DNA of 64,000 bases from JBAIYU01 sp036763085. Its GTDB lineage: Bacteria > Bacillota > Negativicutes > DSM-1736 > Dendrosporobacteraceae. This document shows positions 53,111 to 62,067 of the stretch, piece after piece. The notes under the pieces were generated by a model. That model saw only the letters and a program-made list of their open reading frames with translations, ran no database searches and was not told the origin of the DNA. How positions within the stretch are numbered: the stretch's first letter is position 1; the number at the start of each line of letters is the position of its first letter. The position numbers and the translations under genes are program-made. The DNA lies in contig NZ_JBAIYU010000019.1 of the NCBI RefSeq assembly GCF_036763085.1, forward strand, positions 8,567 through 72,566, in the 5' to 3' direction.

Positions 53111-53518
53111 ATGAAGATAAAACGTATCGATGCAACGATTAGTACGGAAAAGCTAAAAGAATCAAAAAATTTTTATATGACTCATTTCGGATTTAATCTT
53201 GTATATGAAAGTGACTGGTATATAGAGCTTTTGTCACCTAGCCTTGAAGCCGGAATAAGCTTTACTTTGCCGCAGCGTGAAGAAGGTGAATTTTTTAACG
53301 GCCGAGGGCTGATTTTATCTTTTGAAGTAGAAGATGTTGATGCTGAATATTTGAGGCTTAAAAAGGCAGGGCTGAATATATATCAGGAAATGCAGGATAA
53401 GCCATGGGGTGAACGCAGTTTTGTAGTCAATGACCCCAACAGGGTTCATATCTATATTTACAAATCAATACCAGCTACACCTGAGTACCAGAAAATTTAT
53501 GACTCTTTCAAAAAATAA
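53111..53518 (+). CDS. VOC-family protein (glyoxalase/bleomycin-resistance-like)
   Basis: A 135-residue protein of the VOC fold with a module pattern LKESKNFYMTHFGFNLVYES and LSFEVEDVDAEYLRLKKAGL. Of the metal ligands only a partial set is visible (Glu in YIELLS, His in NRVHIYIYK), so it may bind no metal. This is common in the drug-binding branch. Start ATG 53111 has AGGTT upstream, a weak site. Function not predictable. Confidence 0.75.
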   Translation: MKIKRIDATISTEKLKESKNFYMTHFGFNLVYESDWYIELLSPSLEAGISFTLPQREEGEFFNGRGLILSFEVEDVDAEYLRLKKAGLNIYQEMQDKPWGERSFVVNDPNRVHIYIYKSIPATPEYQKIYDSFKK

Positions 53519-53532
53519 TTACTGGACAATGT

Positions 53533-53561
53533 TAAGGCGTACAGCAGGGCTGTACGCCTTA
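53533..53561 (+). terminator. Terminator of the second VOC gene
   Basis: A perfect 13-bp stem (53533-53545, 53549-53561) with a 3-base loop and the short tail GTTTACG. Confidence 0.8.
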
Positions 53562-53600
53562 GTTTACGTAGACAAACAATACGGCTTACATAAAAATAAA

Positions 53601-53632
53601 AAACAAGCTTCACTTTGCGGTGAAGCTTGTTT
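53601..53632 (-). terminator. Terminator of the rubrerythrin gene
   Basis: AAACAAGCTTCAC and GTGAAGCTTGTTT, 13 bp. Read on the minus strand, the T-rich run TTTTTTATTTTTA follows. Confidence 0.85.
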
Positions 53633-53641
53633 GCTGGTGAT

Positions 53642-54190
53642 TTATTTGCTGAAATATCTTTCTAGAAGACCTTTGAAGGCAGCGCCATGGCGGGCTTCAT
53701 CCTTACACATTTCATGAACTGTATCATGAATTGCATCAAGGCCTAGTTCTTTAGCGCGCTTAGCCAAATCTAACTTACCTTTACATGCGCCGTATTCTGC
53801 CTCTACTCTTAATTCAAGGTTCTTTTTAGTACATGCATTTACTACTTCACCAAGAAGCTCAGCGAATTTTGCTGCATGTTCAGCTTCCTCAATAGCGATT
53901 CTTTTATATGCTTCAGCAACTTCAGGATAACCTTCTCTGTCAGCCTGACGGCTCATAGCTAAGTACATACCTACCTCGGTACATTCACCCATAAAATTCA
54001 TTTTTAAGCCTTCAATTACTTCCTCATCTATACCTGCCGCAACACCAATGCGATGTTCATCAGCCCAATTAAGTTCTCTTGTTGACTGTTCAATAAATTT
54101 GCCCGCTGGAGCCTTACATTGTGGACAAGCGCCTGGCGCAGTGTCTCCTTGGTGTGCATACCCACAGATTGTGCAAATAAAGTTTTTCAT
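53642..54190 (-). CDS. Reverse rubrerythrin (peroxidase)
   Basis: A 182-residue non-haem iron protein that reduces hydrogen peroxide in anaerobes. The rubredoxin domain is at the N-terminus (CTIC at residues 6-9, CPQC at 22-25), in contrast to classic rubrerythrin where it is C-terminal. The four-helix bundle holds the diiron ligands: [32 protein letters not shown] and [15 protein letters not shown]. This domain order marks the reverse rubrerythrins of Clostridium and relatives. ATG 54190 has GGGGGAG upstream. A palindrome in its 5' region may be a peroxide-responsive operator. Confidence 0.93.
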   Translation of the reverse strand: MKNFICTICGYAHQGDTAPGACPQCKAPAGKFIEQSTRELNWADEHRIGVAAGIDEEVIEGLKMNFMGECTEVGMYLAMSRQADREGYPEVAEAYKRIAIEEAEHAAKFAELLGEVVNACTKKNLELRVEAEYGACKGKLDLAKRAKELGLDAIHDTVHEMCKDEARHGAAFKGLLERYFSK

Positions 54191-54206
54191 TATATCTCCC
54201 CCTATT

Positions 54207-54223
54207 TAATAATTATTATTAAT
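54207..54223. promoter_or_regulatory. Palindrome upstream of rubrerythrin, PerR-like operator candidate
   Basis: TTAATAATTATTATTAA is a perfect 8-1-8 palindrome 17 bases upstream of the start. PerR sites have the form TTATAATnATTATAA, so the match is partial, and the whole region is AT-rich. Confidence 0.35.
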
Positions 54224-54366
54224 AGATAATAATAATCTAATTCCTAATTAATAATATACAAGATGTTCATTGGAAAATCAAGCAAATTTTTTTAAAAAAA
54301 TTAGTTTTTGTTAGACTTTTAATCTTACGCTTGACCAAGTACACTTATTCTTAGGAGTTTTAAACA

Positions 54367-54416
54367 AAGGACCAGAGTATACATCAGTTGTTTTGGCGAT
54401 GTATACTCTGGTCCTT
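54367..54416. terminator. Long hairpin between rubrerythrin and the BASS transporter gene
   Basis: Perfect 19-bp arms (54367-54385 and 54398-54416) with a 12-base loop, followed by TT on the plus strand. It ends the transporter gene on the minus strand. Confidence 0.8.
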
Positions 54417-54436
54417 TTACTCGTTTATGTAGTTTT

Positions 54437-55399
54437 TCATGTGATGTGAGATTTCTTTGTGAAGTAATTGTAGATATGCGGTATAATCGTCGCAAGCGGT
54501 TGTTGATACAAGATTGAGAGGGTTATGGGGATGGCTACTGCTGGCGGAAAATAAGATAAAGCTAATACCAGCCCGCAAGCATTATTCCTGATACCGACAT
54601 TGTATATCATAGTGAGAACGGATTCTTTTGAGCGGTCCTTTAAGACGTAAGAACCTAGATAGCCAACAAAGTAACCTGTTGAAACAATTAATAAGGTTAC
54701 AAGCATAGTTTTAAGTATTGATAAATCCCAGACAATCTGTGGGGCTACTAATGATGCATTTATTAAAATAACAAGCATTAAGGATAGCTTAGAGGTCGCC
54801 CCGCCGATGTTTTTAGTGAAGTTTGCCACACGTCCGTCAGTGGCATCATGAAGGAGCATACCGGCGATACTTGGCAAGGTTACCATCAGTGAGAGGTCTA
54901 AAATCATTTTGACGTAATTTATTTCGACAGTTTGCCCAATAACCATATTAAAGAAAAGCGGCAGGACCAAAGGCACTACGATTGTATCCAGGGTTACTGC
55001 AACAAGGGACACAGCTAAATTTCCTTTTACTAAGGCGGTCCAAATGACTGATGTAACACCAATCGGTATAGATGCGCCAATTAGATAACCGATACGAATA
55101 AAGGGTTCGTCCGGGTAGAATATGATACCGGCTAACCATGCTGTCAGTGGTGTTACAAAATGTACTAAGACTAAAATCCAAAGTGGTATCAATGGTTTAC
55201 TTAGTACTTTGATAAATTCTTTGAAACTTGTTCCTAGTGCGGTAACGAAAGTCATGTAGGCAAAAAAAGCAACTACTAAATACCTTATTAAAGGAGTATC
55301 AGGAATTTTCAAAATAAATCCTAAGAACAGACCGGATAATACTACTAAGAACATTTTTCGTCCCAACCAATTGTTTAACGAAGAAAAGAAAGCAGACAT
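54437..55399 (-). CDS. BASS/arsenical-pump-like membrane transporter
   Basis: A 320-residue protein with nine or ten hydrophobic segments, of the bile acid:sodium symporter superfamily. Landmarks are PIGVTSVIWTALVKGNLAVSL near residue 125 and a region near residue 265 (TMIYNVGIRNNACGLVLA) that holds the polar residues of the substrate/cation site. Members carry bile acids, pyruvate, pantoate or arsenite, so the substrate is open. Start is ATG 55399, after TGGGGGTC; the longer frame to 55435 lies in a leader hairpin. Confidence 0.8.
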   Translation of the reverse strand: MSAFFSSLNNWLGRKMFLVVLSGLFLGFILKIPDTPLIRYLVVAFFAYMTFVTALGTSFKEFIKVLSKPLIPLWILVLVHFVTPLTAWLAGIIFYPDEPFIRIGYLIGASIPIGVTSVIWTALVKGNLAVSLVAVTLDTIVVPLVLPLFFNMVIGQTVEINYVKMILDLSLMVTLPSIAGMLLHDATDGRVANFTKNIGGATSKLSLMLVILINASLVAPQIVWDLSILKTMLVTLLIVSTGYFVGYLGSYVLKDRSKESVLTMIYNVGIRNNACGLVLALSYFPPAVAIPITLSILYQQPLATIIPHIYNYFTKKSHIT

Positions 55400-55422
55400 A
55401 TAAAGACCCCCAAAAATTAGTA

Positions 55423-55445
55423 CAGCCCTCCTCAAAGGAGGGCTG
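55423..55445 (-). promoter_or_regulatory. Leader hairpin of the BASS transporter gene
   Basis: CAGCCCTCC and GGAGGGCTG form a 9-bp stem with a 5-base loop. Read on the minus strand it is followed by TACTAATTTTT, 24 bases before the start codon. It may be an attenuator. The stem contains GGAGG, so it is also able to compete for ribosomes. Confidence 0.45.
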
Positions 55446-55471
55446 ATTTCAATATACCGCTATGAAAATAG

Positions 55472-55514
55472 GACTCGCTTCGCAAAGTTCGGCATAAGTC
55501 GTGTTTTCTTTATA
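55472..55514 (+). repeat. Dispersed intergenic repeat, degenerate copy 3
   Basis: The 3' half only: GACTCGCTTCGC...TTCGGC ATAA GTCG.GTTTTCTTTA. It resembles the 3' part of the copies at 39451 and 56783 and keeps the hairpin core using a G-T pair. Confidence 0.5.
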
Positions 55515-55644
55515 TTAATTATACGCCAGAGTTCCTAAAAAGACCAAAGACTAAAATCTACACTAAATGCCGAAAAAAAGGGTTTTGAGCTTAATATGAG
55601 TATAATTTATAACTCAAGCAAAGTTTTAGGTAAGGAGTAGTAAA

Positions 55645-56433
55645 ATGAATGATACATGGAAAATAGCGACATATAATGTAAACTCAATAAGAGCAAGAAT
55701 GCCTATTTTACTGGAGTGGTTAGAAAGGGTACAGCCTGATGTAGTTGCACTTCAGGAAACAAAGGTTCAAGATGATAAGTTTCCGGTAGACGAACTAAAA
55801 GCGGTCGGCTATTACTCTGTATTCAAGGGGCAAAAATCCTATAATGGCGTTGCAATACTTACTAAATCAGAGCCAACTGTTATTAGTTATGGCCTGAACG
55901 AATTGGAGTATTCAAATGAGGCGCGATTGATTTCCGTAAAAGTTGATAATGTGAATATTATTAATACCTATGTACCACAAGGAAGAGATGTTTCAAGTGA
56001 TCATTTTCAGCATAAGCTGGCGTGGCTTCAGCGACTGAGTGAATATATCAGCCATAATTATCAGCCTAATGAGCCGGTAATTTGGTTGGGTGACTTTAAT
56101 ATTGCCCCGGATAATCGTGATGTACATGCGCCGGAAAAGCTGTTTGGTTCTGTAGGATTTCATCCAGAAGAGCATAACTTATTAGAAATAATGCGTAACT
56201 GGGGACTTAATGATATCTTTCGTCAGCACGTAACTGACGATGGTCACTTTACATTTTGGGACTATCGTGTACCTAATGGCTTTAAAAGAAAGCTAGGGTG
56301 GAGGATCGATCATATTTGGGCTACAAAAACTATAGCGGAACGGTCGCTGCGGGCCTGGATTGATACCGAAATGCGTCAAGCTGAAAAGCCATCCGACCAT
56401 GCACCGTTTATTGCCGAATTTGAAAGAATGTAA
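55645..56433 (+). CDS. xth: Exodeoxyribonuclease III
   Basis: AP endonuclease and 3'-5' exonuclease for base-excision repair. The 262-residue product has the family motifs ATYNVNSIRAR, ALQETKVQDDKFP (catalytic Glu), LGDFNIAPDNRDVH (Asp and Asn), LGWRIDHIWAT and the final PSDHAPFIAEF (Asp-His). ATG 55645 has AAGGAG nine bases upstream. Single gene ahead of the glycine riboswitch. Confidence 0.94.
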   Translation: MNDTWKIATYNVNSIRARMPILLEWLERVQPDVVALQETKVQDDKFPVDELKAVGYYSVFKGQKSYNGVAILTKSEPTVISYGLNELEYSNEARLISVKVDNVNIINTYVPQGRDVSSDHFQHKLAWLQRLSEYISHNYQPNEPVIWLGDFNIAPDNRDVHAPEKLFGSVGFHPEEHNLLEIMRNWGLNDIFRQHVTDDGHFTFWDYRVPNGFKRKLGWRIDHIWATKTIAERSLRAWIDTEMRQAEKPSDHAPFIAEFERM

Positions 56434-56554
56434 TTAGTGCGTTGAAAGATAATCTTTTATAAATTTTGCGAATCTTCGTGGAGCAAGGTTCATACACTTT
56501 ACAAGAGGGTTATTGCAACGATTTTTAAAATAATAAAATACAGCTTAGGATGAT

Positions 56555-56722
56555 GGCTATGGGAGAGAACGCTGTGCGGCGCCGAAGGAGCAAGACTTCT
56601 TTGTCCAAACTCTCAGGCAAAAGAACCGTAGCCGGACTAGACTCTGGAGAGAATGCACTAAATGGTGCATCACCGAAGGGGAGCCCGTTGCGGGCGAAAC
56701 TTTCAGGTATAAGTGACAGAGA
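56555..56722 (+). ncRNA. gcvT: Tandem glycine riboswitch
   Basis: Two aptamers in a row upstream of the glycine-cleavage genes. The first has GGGAGAGAAC near 56560, GCCGAAGGAGCAAG near 56580 and AACTCTCAGGCAAAAGAACC near 56609. The second has CTGGAGAGAATGC near 56642, CACCGAAGGGGAGCC near 56671 and AACTTTCAGGTATAAG near 56698. The paired motifs GGAGAG, CCGAAGGnGC and CTcTCAGG are the conserved core of the gcvT RNA class. This is a known riboswitch in which glycine binding to both aptamers turns expression on. The terminator that follows is the likely switch platform. Confidence 0.93.
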
Positions 56723-56760
56723 CAAAGAAGGTTATTTGCCTTTTATGTCTCTGTTTTTTA
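56716..56760 (+). terminator. Riboswitch expression-platform terminator
   Basis: ACAGAGACA (56716-56724) pairs with TGTCTCTGT (56746-56754) followed by a T-run. The left arm begins at the 3' edge of the second aptamer, so ligand binding can prevent the stem. Confidence 0.85.
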
Positions 56761-56782
56761 TTATACGATAAGCAAGTATAAA

Positions 56783-56859
56783 ACTTTCTTACATGCATAA
56801 GGAGATAAGTATCGACTTCCGCTGTCGCTAAGGCTCGGCGCAAGCCGAGTTTTCTTTAC
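56783..56859 (+). repeat. Dispersed intergenic repeat, copy 2
   Basis: About 77 bases closely similar to 39451-39526 in the same orientation. The 3' end forms a full hairpin CTCGGC GCAA GCCGAG followed by TTTTCTTTA, a terminator-like shape. It lies between the riboswitch terminator and gcvT. Confidence 0.75.
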
Positions 56860-56893
56860 ATGAAACTTGCTTTTTCAAGGGAGGATGGTGTAA

Positions 56894-57997
56894 ATGCAAG
56901 GAAAACAAACACCGCTGTATGATGCGCATCTTAGCTATGGTGGCAAGATTATTGATTTTGGAGGGTGGATGCTGCCGGTACAATATCAGGGGATTTTAGA
57001 CGAACATCGAGCAGTTAGAGAAAGAGCAGGCTTGTTTGATGTATCACACATGGGAGAGATATTAGTTCAAGGTGAAGATGCTGAAGCCTTTCTGCAAATG
57101 TTAGTTACTAATGATGTAACTAACATTACTGACAATCAAGCACTGTATACCCCTATGTGCTACCCTGATGGTGGAACTGTGGATGATTTGCTCATTTACA
57201 GATACTCTGCACACAAATATCTGCTAGTAATTAATGCTGCTAATATTTATAAGGATTGGGAATGGTTGCAGTCACAGAAAACAAATTTTAAAGTAGTACT
57301 TGATAATCTATCCTCAGAAATAGCCCAACTTGCAATTCAGGGACCACTGTCTTGCTCTATTTTATCAAACGTAACAACCGAAGCACTTAAAGAACTACGT
57401 TATTACCATTTTATCGCTAATGCGGATGTGTGTGGCAAAACAGTTTTACTGTCCAGGACCGGCTATACTGGTGAGGATGGATTCGAGATTTACTGCAAGC
57501 CTGAAGATAGCAATGAGATATGGGAGAAGCTGCTAAAGGCTGGCCGAGAGTATGGTCTTGTACCGGCAGGGTTGGGGTGTCGTGATACCTTGCGCTTTGA
57601 GGCGTGCCTTCCATTATACGGGCATGAACTATCTGCACTAATTTCCCCGCTAGAAGCTGGATTAGGACGATTTATAAAATTCAAAAAATCAAATTTTACC
57701 GGTAAAGACGCACTGTTAAAACAAAAGGAAGCTGGATTAAATCGCAAAATTATAGCATTTACTGTTTCAGGAAGAGGAATAGCTAGAGCGGGATACCCGA
57801 TTAATGCTGCTGGAAATAACATTGGAGTTGTAACATCTGGCTCTTATTCTCCAACCCTAGATAAAAATTTGGGGCTAGGTCTAATAAACACAGTCTACTC
57901 TCAAGTTGGTAAATCAATCGAGATCGAAATTCGTGGAAAAAATGTCTCAGCTGAGGTAGTTGCTAAGCCTTTTTATTCTAGACCTTTAAATCCTTAA
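56894..57997 (+). CDS. gcvT: Glycine cleavage system aminomethyltransferase (T protein)
   Basis: Transfers the methylene group of the aminomethyl-lipoyl GcvH to tetrahydrofolate, releasing ammonia. A 367-residue protein of the usual length with GWMLPVQYQGILDEHRAVRE, the folate-site sequence FDVSHMGEI, YTPMCYPDGGTVDDLLIYR (with the catalytic Asp) and SRTGYTGEDGFEIYCKPED. ATG 56894 follows GGGAGGATGG. First gene of a seven-gene operon behind the glycine riboswitch. Confidence 0.96.
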   Translation: MQGKQTPLYDAHLSYGGKIIDFGGWMLPVQYQGILDEHRAVRERAGLFDVSHMGEILVQGEDAEAFLQMLVTNDVTNITDNQALYTPMCYPDGGTVDDLLIYRYSAHKYLLVINAANIYKDWEWLQSQKTNFKVVLDNLSSEIAQLAIQGPLSCSILSNVTTEALKELRYYHFIANADVCGKTVLLSRTGYTGEDGFEIYCKPEDSNEIWEKLLKAGREYGLVPAGLGCRDTLRFEACLPLYGHELSALISPLEAGLGRFIKFKKSNFTGKDALLKQKEAGLNRKIIAFTVSGRGIARAGYPINAAGNNIGVVTSGSYSPTLDKNLGLGLINTVYSQVGKSIEIEIRGKNVSAEVVAKPFYSRPLNP

Positions 57998-58032
57998 AGA
58001 TACAATTTTATTGATAGGGAGGAGAAATAAGA

Positions 58033-58422
58033 ATGGAAATCTTGCATGAGCTTAGGTACACAAAAAATCATGAATGGGTGAAAGTAGAAGGCGATCGTGC
58101 AACTGTGGGGATTACAGACTTTGCTCAAGGCCAGCTTGGTGACGTTGTTTTTGTGGAAGTTCCTGCTGCTTTTACCAGTGTTAGCGCAGGCCAATCATTT
58201 TCAGTTGTTGAGTCCGTTAAGGCTGTTTCGGATATCTACGCACCAGTTTCAGGCGTAATTATCGAAGTTAATGATGCTTTAAACGATAAACCGGAGGCTA
58301 TAAATGAAAGTCCTTATGGCGAAGGCTGGATTGCGGTTATTGAGCTGAATAATCCATCAGAGCTAGATGATTTGCTGGAAGCTGCTGAATATCAAAAACT
58401 TATTGAAGAAGGAGGCCATTAA
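58033..58422 (+). CDS. gcvH: Glycine cleavage system H protein
   Basis: The lipoyl carrier that shuttles the aminomethyl group between P, T and L proteins. A 129-residue protein with the lipoyl-domain hairpin FSVVESVKAVSDIYAPVSG; Lys63 is the lipoylation site. The start ATG 58033 follows GGGAGGAG. It is the expected substrate of the LipM-like enzyme and the two radical-SAM proteins encoded at the end of the same operon. Confidence 0.97.
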   Translation: MEILHELRYTKNHEWVKVEGDRATVGITDFAQGQLGDVVFVEVPAAFTSVSAGQSFSVVESVKAVSDIYAPVSGVIIEVNDALNDKPEAINESPYGEGWIAVIELNNPSELDDLLEAAEYQKLIEEGGH

Positions 58423-58424
58423 AT

Positions 58425-59771
58425 ATGGCACGAAGTTATTTGCCGCATACCGAAAATGATATCAAGGCAATGTTGGCAGAAATCGGAGTGCAGTCTATTC
58501 AAGACTTATTTAATGATATTCCATCAGATATAAAGTTGAAAAAGCCGTTGGACTTACCACGTGCCTTAGCCGAGTCCGAGTTGGTAGCTCACTTACGGTC
58601 TTTAGCCTCCAGTAATGCAAATCTCCAAGATTACAGTTGTTTTTTAGGGGCTGGTGCATACGATCACTATATACCTAGTGTTGTTGATCATATAATAGGC
58701 AGATCAGAATTCTATACAGCATATACGCAGTATCAGCCTGAGATAGCACAAGGGTATTTGCAGGCTCTTTGGGAATACCAGAGTATGATATGCTCGATAA
58801 CCGGAATGGAAGCAGCTAATGCTTCATTATATGACGGCAGTACGGCTATCGCAGAAGCAGCTATGATGGCTTGCAGTACCTTAAAGCGTAAAGAAATAGT
58901 TGTTGCAAGTAGTTTAAATCCTAATTATCGCGCAGTACTTAAAACATACGGTAAAGATTTGGAATTTAAAATAAACGAAGTAAGTTTTAGTAATGGCATA
59001 GTAGATTCGGAAAGTCTAGATAAGTTCATTAGTAAGAATACCGCAGCTGTTATTGTCCAACATCCAAATTTTTTCGGGTGTGTTGAGGATATAGAAAGTT
59101 TGAGTAATCATGCGCATAGTGTCGGAGCTTATTTAATAGTTGCGGCTAATCCCATTTCATTAGGACTGCTAGAAGCGCCGGGGTATTTGGGAGCAGATAT
59201 TGTAGTAGGAGAAGGGCAGGCTTTAGGCCTTCCAACTGCATTCGGGGGACCATATCTGGGTTTCTTCGCAACTACTGAGAAGCTCATTAGGAAAATGCCT
59301 GGTCGGATTGTGGGCCAAACTTCAGATTTTGAAGGTAACCGTGGGTTTGTTCTTACACTGCAGGCCCGAGAGCAGCATATAAGACGTGAAAAGGCTAACT
59401 CAAATATTTGCTCTAATGAAGCATTATGTGCTTTAGGAGCAGCAGTTTATCTAAGTACGCTTGGTAGAAAAGGATTTAGGGAAATAGCTGAATTATGTTT
59501 GCAAAAGGCTCATTATGCCAGTCGGCGATTAAGTGAGTTAAACGGCTGTGAACTTGTTTTCTCAGCTCCATTTTTCAATGAATTTGTAATTAAGTTAAAT
59601 AAGCCAGTGAAACAAGTCAATAAATCATTACTGTCTGAGCGGATAATTGGTGGGTTTGATCTAAGTGAACACTACCCTGAGTTATCTAACTCCATGCTGC
59701 TATGTGTAACAGAAAAGCGTTCTAAATCCGAGATTGATAAGCTTGCTAATGTATTGGGGGCGATACTGTGA
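58425..59771 (+). CDS. gcvPA: Glycine dehydrogenase (decarboxylating) subunit 1
   Basis: The N-terminal half of the split P protein (448 residues), as found in Firmicutes and archaea. It has [15 protein letters not shown] at the start, [18 protein letters not shown] near residue 75 and [20 protein letters not shown] near residue 304. It lacks the pyridoxal phosphate lysine, which is in subunit 2. It begins 2 bases after the gcvH stop and overlaps gcvPB by 4 bases (GTGA), so translation is coupled. Confidence 0.96.
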   Translation: MARSYLPHTENDIKAMLAEIGVQSIQDLFNDIPSDIKLKKPLDLPRALAESELVAHLRSLASSNANLQDYSCFLGAGAYDHYIPSVVDHIIGRSEFYTAYTQYQPEIAQGYLQALWEYQSMICSITGMEAANASLYDGSTAIAEAAMMACSTLKRKEIVVASSLNPNYRAVLKTYGKDLEFKINEVSFSNGIVDSESLDKFISKNTAAVIVQHPNFFGCVEDIESLSNHAHSVGAYLIVAANPISLGLLEAPGYLGADIVVGEGQALGLPTAFGGPYLGFFATTEKLIRKMPGRIVGQTSDFEGNRGFVLTLQAREQHIRREKANSNICSNEALCALGAAVYLSTLGRKGFREIAELCLQKAHYASRRLSELNGCELVFSAPFFNEFVIKLNKPVKQVNKSLLSERIIGGFDLSEHYPELSNSMLLCVTEKRSKSEIDKLANVLGAIL

Positions 59772-61219
59772 GAGAAAGTAAAGCCTTAATTTTTGAGTTA
59801 AGCAAACCAGGACGTAAGGCAATTGATTTACCGGATGCTGATGTTCCAACAGAATCAATTGAATCATTAATTCCTGCTAATTACTTGCGTAAATCTGATG
59901 TTGAGTTTCCAGAGGTTAGTCAGCCTGACTTAATTCGCCATTATACTGGGTTGTCAACGCGCAATTTTGGCGTGGACTCGGGATTTTATCCGCTAGGTTC
60001 TTGTACAATGAAATATAATCCCAAGGTTAATGAAGATATCAGTCGCTTGGCTGGGCTTAACAACATTCATCCACTTCAGGATAGTGATTCAGTCCAAGGG
60101 GCGCTAGAAATGCTGTATTTTATGGAAAAGTATTTATGCGAAATCGCAGGTATGGATGCTATAACCATGCAGCCAGTTGCTGGTGCTCATGGAGAGTTAA
60201 CAGGTTTAAAACTTATAAGTGCTTATCATCGACAGCGCGGTGAATTTCGCGATAAAGTGATTGTCCCAGATTCAGCTCACGGCACTAATCCAGCCTCAGC
60301 CACAGTGTGCGGTCTAAAGACGGTTGAAATAAAATCAAATAGTGATGGTTCTGTAAACCTTGATGCGTTAAGAACAGCTGTTGGTACCGATACAGCTGCG
60401 TTAATGCTGACAAATCCAAGTACCCTTGGACTTTTTGAAAGCAATATACAAGAAATTGCTAAAATCGTTCATGAAGCAGGCGGGCTACTTTATTATGATG
60501 GCGCTAACGCTAATGCGATAATGGGCATTACTAGGCCCGGCGATATGGGGTTTGATGTTGTCCACTTTAACTTACATAAGACTTTTAGCACCCCTCACGG
60601 CGGTGGTGGTCCTGGAGCAGGACCAGTAGGTGTAAAAAAGGAACTTGTACCCTTCTTACCAGTACCAATAATTACCTATGCTGGCGGTAAATATAACCTT
60701 GATTATGATCGTCCGAAATCTATCGGTAAGGTACATGCATTTTATGGAAATTTTGGCGTGATCTTGCGGGCATATGCTTATATCAGAGCGATGGGATCTG
60801 ACGGTTTGAGGCAGGCAAGTGAGTGTGCTGTCCTAAGTGCTAATTATTGTTTCAGTAAATTAAAAAATCTCTATCATACACCGTTTAATCGATTTTGTAT
60901 GCATGAATGTGTACTTACTTCATTAAACCAGCGGAAATACGATGTAAAGACTCTAGACATTGCAAAACGATTATTAGACTATGGTTATCATCCACCAACG
61001 ATTTATTTCCCGCTTATTGTTGATGAGGCTCTTATGATAGAGCCAACTGAAACAGAAAGTAAGGAAACTTTAGATAGTTTTATCGATGTTATGTGTAAAA
61101 TTGCTGAAGAATGTGTGAAAAATTCGACTAGAGTTAAGGCATCTCCATGTAATACTGTTGTCGGGAGACTTGATGAGGCGACGGCAGCACGTAAGCCGGT
61201 GGTTCGATGGAAAATTTAG
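59768..61219 (+). CDS. gcvPB: Glycine dehydrogenase (decarboxylating) subunit 2
   Basis: The catalytic half of the split P protein (483 residues). It decarboxylates glycine and moves the aminomethyl group to GcvH. Pyridoxal phosphate binds Lys271 in [28 protein letters not shown] and [10 protein letters not shown] are further cofactor-site motifs. It starts at GTG 59768 in the 4-base overlap with gcvPA and overlaps the next gene by 13 bases. Confidence 0.96.
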   Translation: MRESKALIFELSKPGRKAIDLPDADVPTESIESLIPANYLRKSDVEFPEVSQPDLIRHYTGLSTRNFGVDSGFYPLGSCTMKYNPKVNEDISRLAGLNNIHPLQDSDSVQGALEMLYFMEKYLCEIAGMDAITMQPVAGAHGELTGLKLISAYHRQRGEFRDKVIVPDSAHGTNPASATVCGLKTVEIKSNSDGSVNLDALRTAVGTDTAALMLTNPSTLGLFESNIQEIAKIVHEAGGLLYYDGANANAIMGITRPGDMGFDVVHFNLHKTFSTPHGGGGPGAGPVGVKKELVPFLPVPIITYAGGKYNLDYDRPKSIGKVHAFYGNFGVILRAYAYIRAMGSDGLRQASECAVLSANYCFSKLKNLYHTPFNRFCMHECVLTSLNQRKYDVKTLDIAKRLLDYGYHPPTIYFPLIVDEALMIEPTETESKETLDSFIDVMCKIAEECVKNSTRVKASPCNTVVGRLDEATAARKPVVRWKI

Positions 61220-62067
61220 AGACTCAGGTTTTAAGAGCTTGGAATGTAAGAAATGAATTTTTTCCGCCTGAGATATGTTTTGTTAGTCCGACGAAAACCA
61301 AGGCTATAAGTGTAACAGGAGATAGATGCGAACAAAACTGCAGCCATTGCGGCGGACATTATCTTAAAAATATGAAATCGTTAACACAATTGACAGAGGA
61401 CGATATTAATGCCTCCAGTTGGTTAATTAGCGGCGGGTGTACGACTGAAGGTAAAGTGCCAATTTATCCTTATATAAAAGATTTGGCCGAGAGAAAAAGG
61501 ACCAAGCGGTTTAACGTTCATACAGGACTAGTAACTCATGATGAAATACTTAATCTAAGTGCAATTGCGGATACTGTTTCATTTGATTTTATAGGTGATA
61601 ACCAAACGATTCGCGAGGTGCTGGGAACGCAGCATACAGTGGAGGACTATGTTAATTGTTATAAGAGACTGCGCAGTAACTTAAGAGTAATTCCCCATAT
61701 TTGCATAGGACTTCTTGCCGGACAGATAAAAGGAGAATATCAAGCCTTAGATATACTAAAACAACTAGGTGTTGATGGTTTGACTGTTATTGTGTTTACG
61801 CCAACAAAGGATACATATTATTCAAACTGCATGCCACCTAATATAACTTCAGTTGTCAAATTTTTGGCGAAGGCAAGAGTAGACTTTCCAAATGTTCCAC
61901 TTCACCTAGGTTGTATGAGACCTGGCGGAAGTTATCGTAATGAGCTTGACCAATGGGCCGTAAAGTTAGGCATCAATACAATAGTCAATTCAACTGCTGC
62001 CACTATGCGGTTAGCAGAAAAATTGGGACTAAGAATACTCAAGGGAGAGGAGTGCTGCAGCCTATGA
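61207..62067 (+). CDS. Radical-SAM protein, probable half of a LipS1/LipS2-type lipoyl synthase
   Basis: A 286-residue radical S-adenosylmethionine enzyme with the CxxxCxxC iron-sulfur motif in [13 protein letters not shown] (Cys41, 45, 48). Other visible features are NVHTGLVTH near residue 99, [16 protein letters not shown] near residue 124 and a C-terminal CMRPGG near residue 237. It starts within gcvPB (13-base overlap) and shares 4 bases with the next radical-SAM gene. In archaea and some bacteria two radical-SAM proteins, LipS1 and LipS2, together insert both sulfurs into protein-bound octanoate. The gcv operon context, pairing with a second radical-SAM gene and a LipM-like gene strongly suggest this role. 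Which of the two it is cannot be decided here. Confidence 0.75.
   Translation: MENLETQVLRAWNVRNEFFPPEICFVSPTKTKAISVTGDRCEQNCSHCGGHYLKNMKSLTQLTEDDINASSWLISGGCTTEGKVPIYPYIKDLAERKRTKRFNVHTGLVTHDEILNLSAIADTVSFDFIGDNQTIREVLGTQHTVEDYVNCYKRLRSNLRVIPHICIGLLAGQIKGEYQALDILKQLGVDGLTVIVFTPTKDTYYSNCMPPNITSVVKFLAKARVDFPNVPLHLGCMRPGGSYRNELDQWAVKLGINTIVNSTAATMRLAEKLGLRILKGEECCSL

Noticed and set aside
53430..53717. 95-residue open frame after the second VOC gene
   Set aside because: It runs through two terminator hairpins and into the end of the rubrerythrin gene on the other strand.
56525..56771. Open frames on both strands across the glycine riboswitch
   Set aside because: The sequence is explained by the two aptamers and terminator. 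There is no ribosome binding site for either frame.
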